Below are positions 62,408-64,000 of a DNA stretch of 64,000 nt, piece after piece (the stretch's first letter is position 1; every line of letters begins with the position of its first letter). Source of the stretch: Pseudomonas sp. TCU-HL1 (lineage in GTDB: Bacteria > Pseudomonadota > Gammaproteobacteria > Pseudomonadales > Pseudomonadaceae); the NCBI RefSeq assembly GCF_001708505.1, contig NZ_CP015992.1, positions 4,898,001-4,962,000 of the forward strand. Reading direction: 5' to 3'. The position numbers were made by a program, and so were the translations under genes. Under the pieces are notes generated by a model. That model was not told where the DNA came from. It worked only from the letters and a program-made list of their open reading frames with translations, and did no database searches.

Positions 62408-64000
62408 ATGACCCGCTCCCCCTTCCGCCGACTTGCCTTCGGCACCCTGCGTCGCCTGCTTTATCTCTGGGTGCGCTCGGAAACCATCAACCAGTCCGCC
62501 TTCACGCTGAAGCTCGACCGCAGCAAACCGGTGCTCTACGTGCTGCAGCAACCTTCGGCCAGCGACCTGGCGGTGGTGGATCGGGAGTGCACCAAAGCCG
62601 GTCTGCCGCGTCCGGTGCTTCCGGTCGCGGTGGGCGGCCTGCTGGAGCCGGCAGCCTTCTTCCACCTGACGCCCGAGCCGGGCTGGCTGGGTGGCCAGGA
62701 CAAACGCGGCGCATCCCCGACCCTGGTACGGGTATTGGGTGCCATCCAGCAACACGCCGTGGAAGACGCGCAGATCATCCCGGTGACGGTGTTCTGGGGC
62801 CAATCCCCCGACCGCGAGACCAGCCCCTGGAAGCTGCTTTTCGCGGACAGCTGGGCAGTGACCGGCCGGCTGCGCAAGCTGGTCAGCATCCTCATCCTCG
62901 GGCGCAAGACCCGTGTGCAGTTCTCCGCCCCCATCCACCTGCGCGAGCTGGTGGACCAGGACAAGGGCCCGGAGCGCACCCTGCGCATGGTCAATCGCAT
63001 CCTGCGGGTCCACTTCCGCAACCAGAAGACCGCCGTCATCGGTCCCGATCTGTCGCACCGCCGCAACCTGGTCAAGGGCCTGGTACGCGGCCCGCTGGTG
63101 CGCCAGGCCATCGCCGAAGAGGCCGAGCGCGACAAGGTCAGCCTGGCCGCCGCCGAGGCACAGGCCCTGAAGTACGGCAACGAGATCGCCTCCGACTTCG
63201 CCTACACCGCCATTCGCTTCCTCGAAGTGGTGCTGTCCTGGTTCTGGAACAAGCTCTACGAGGGCATCAAGGTCAACCACATCGAGCAGGTGCAGGAGAG
63301 CGTCCATGGCCACGAGGTCATCTACGTGCCCTGCCACCGCAGCCATATCGACTACCTGTTGCTGTCCTACCTGCTGTTCCGCAATGGCCTGACACCGCCG
63401 CACATCGCCGCCGGCATCAACCTCAACATGCCGGTGATCGGCGGCCTGCTGCGCCGCGGTGGCGCCTTCTTCATGCGCCGCACCTTCAAGGGCAACCCGC
63501 TGTACACCGCGGTCTTCAACGAGTACCTGCACACGCTGTTCAGCCGCGGCTTCCCGGTGGAGTACTTCGTCGAGGGCGGACGCTCGCGCACCGGGCGCAT
63601 GCTGCATCCGAAAACCGGCATGCTCGCCATCACCCTGCGCAGCTTCCTGCGCTCATCGCGCCTGCCCATCGTCTTCGTGCCGGTGTACATCGGCTACGAG
63701 CGCGTGCTGGAAGGCCGCACCTACCTGGGTGAACTGCGCGGAGCGAGCAAGAAGAAGGAATCCATCTTCGATCTGTTCAAGGTCGTCAGCGCCCTGAAGC
63801 TGCGCTTCGGCTCGGTGGCGGTGAACTTCGGCGAACCGATCAAGCTGGCCGAATTCCTCGACCAGCAACAGCCGGATTGGCGTGTCCAGGAACTGGGCCC
63901 ACAGTTCCGCCCGGCCTGGCTCAACGACACGACCAACCAGTTGGCCGTGCGCATCGCCCGCCACCTCAACGACGCGGCGGCGATCAACCCGGTCAATCTG
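62408..64000 (+). CDS. plsB: Glycerol-3-phosphate acyltransferase PlsB (3' end beyond window)
   Basis: 531 codons are inside the window, the frame stays open to the edge, and the family is about 830 residues. It acylates the sn-1 position of glycerol 3-phosphate at the inner membrane, the first step of phospholipid synthesis. The catalytic motif HRSHID is at 310-315; GGAFFMRR, the EGGRSRTGR phosphate-binding block and the VPVYIGYERV motif follow. The start ATG 62408 gives MTRSPFRRLAF. No strong ribosome site is visible. Confidence 0.95.
   Translation, partial: MTRSPFRRLAFGTLRRLLYLWVRSETINQSAFTLKLDRSKPVLYVLQQPSASDLAVVDRECTKAGLPRPVLPVAVGGLLEPAAFFHLTPEPGWLGGQDKRGASPTLVRVLGAIQQHAVEDAQIIPVTVFWGQSPDRETSPWKLLFADSWAVTGRLRKLVSILILGRKTRVQFSAPIHLRELVDQDKGPERTLRMVNRILRVHFRNQKTAVIGPDLSHRRNLVKGLVRGPLVRQAIAEEAERDKVSLAAAEAQALKYGNEIASDFAYTAIRFLEVVLSWFWNKLYEGIKVNHIEQVQESVHGHEVIYVPCHRSHIDYLLLSYLLFRNGLTPPHIAAGINLNMPVIGGLLRRGGAFFMRRTFKGNPLYTAVFNEYLHTLFSRGFPVEYFVEGGRSRTGRMLHPKTGMLAITLRSFLRSSRLPIVFVPVYIGYERVLEGRTYLGELRGASKKKESIFDLFKVVSALKLRFGSVAVNFGEPIKLAEFLDQQQPDWRVQELGPQFRPAWLNDTTNQLAVRIARHLNDAAAINPVNL

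Overview
The window is a chromosomal stretch from a high-GC gammaproteobacterium, almost certainly a Pseudomonas. Supporting this are the gene order recX-recA-cinA-mutS-fdxA-rsmZ-rpoS-nlpD-pcm-surE-truD-ispF, a Gac/Rsm small RNA with its GacA-type upstream element, a 334-residue RpoS, a 344-residue long-type DapD, and product lengths matching those I recall for P. aeruginosa. It is not P. aeruginosa itself: an ndvB-dapE-rlmA block lies beside csdA-csdE-tcdA, and there is an extra insertion sequence. Nearly everything is conserved core genome.

Layout. 1-5.1 kb: DNA repair (recX, recA with a LexA box over its promoter, pncC/cinA, mutS) and the 7Fe ferredoxin fdxA. 5.1-7.0 kb: the accessory part, with rsmZ and its A+T-rich control region, then an ISL3-family insertion sequence (5643-6948) sitting in the T-tract of the rpoS terminator with an exact 8-bp target duplication and a frameshifted transposase. 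7.0-12.1 kb: rpoS, nlpD, pcm, surE, truD, ispF. 12.1-15.2 kb: glutathione-dependent formaldehyde detoxification (fghA, adhC) with a divergent LysR regulator. 15.2-27.3 kb: ispD, ftsB, eno, kdsA, pyrG, tilS, accA, dnaE, rnhB. 27.3-41.2 kb: the envelope and translation block lpxB-lpxA-fabZ-lpxD-skp-bamA-rseP-dxr-cdsA-uppS-frr-pyrH-tsf-rpsB. All of recX to rpsB runs on the minus strand except mutS, fdxA and the LysR gene.

41.5-64 kb: mostly plus-strand. It has map, glnD (nitrogen sensing), dapC and dapD (lysine/peptidoglycan precursor), a Spx/ArsC-like protein, and csdA-csdE facing tcdA, together the tRNA ct6A module. Next come a YqhD-type aldehyde reductase, the GH17-GT2 glucan synthase ndvB, dapE, rlmA, a small conserved protein, a cold-shock protein (minus), a four-gene GldG-type ABC system (minus), and the start of plsB (plus, cut by the window end).

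The genes feed a few linked jobs: SOS repair; isoprenoid and undecaprenyl carrier synthesis (ispD, ispF, dxr, uppS); lipid A and Kdo (lpxA, lpxB, lpxD, kdsA); outer-membrane biogenesis (skp, bamA, rseP); phospholipid synthesis (accA, fabZ, cdsA, plsB); DAP synthesis (dapC, dapD, dapE); and stationary-phase/biofilm control (rpoS, rsmZ, ndvB). I see no CRISPR array, tRNA, rRNA, phage or defence island. The items most worth a second look are the insertion in the rpoS terminator next to rsmZ, a 173-bp inverted-repeat element ending on the rnhB stop codon, a double-hairpin plus palindromic repeat ending on the tcdA stop codon, a structured leader before ndvB, and the poorly understood GldG/DUF4340 transporter.
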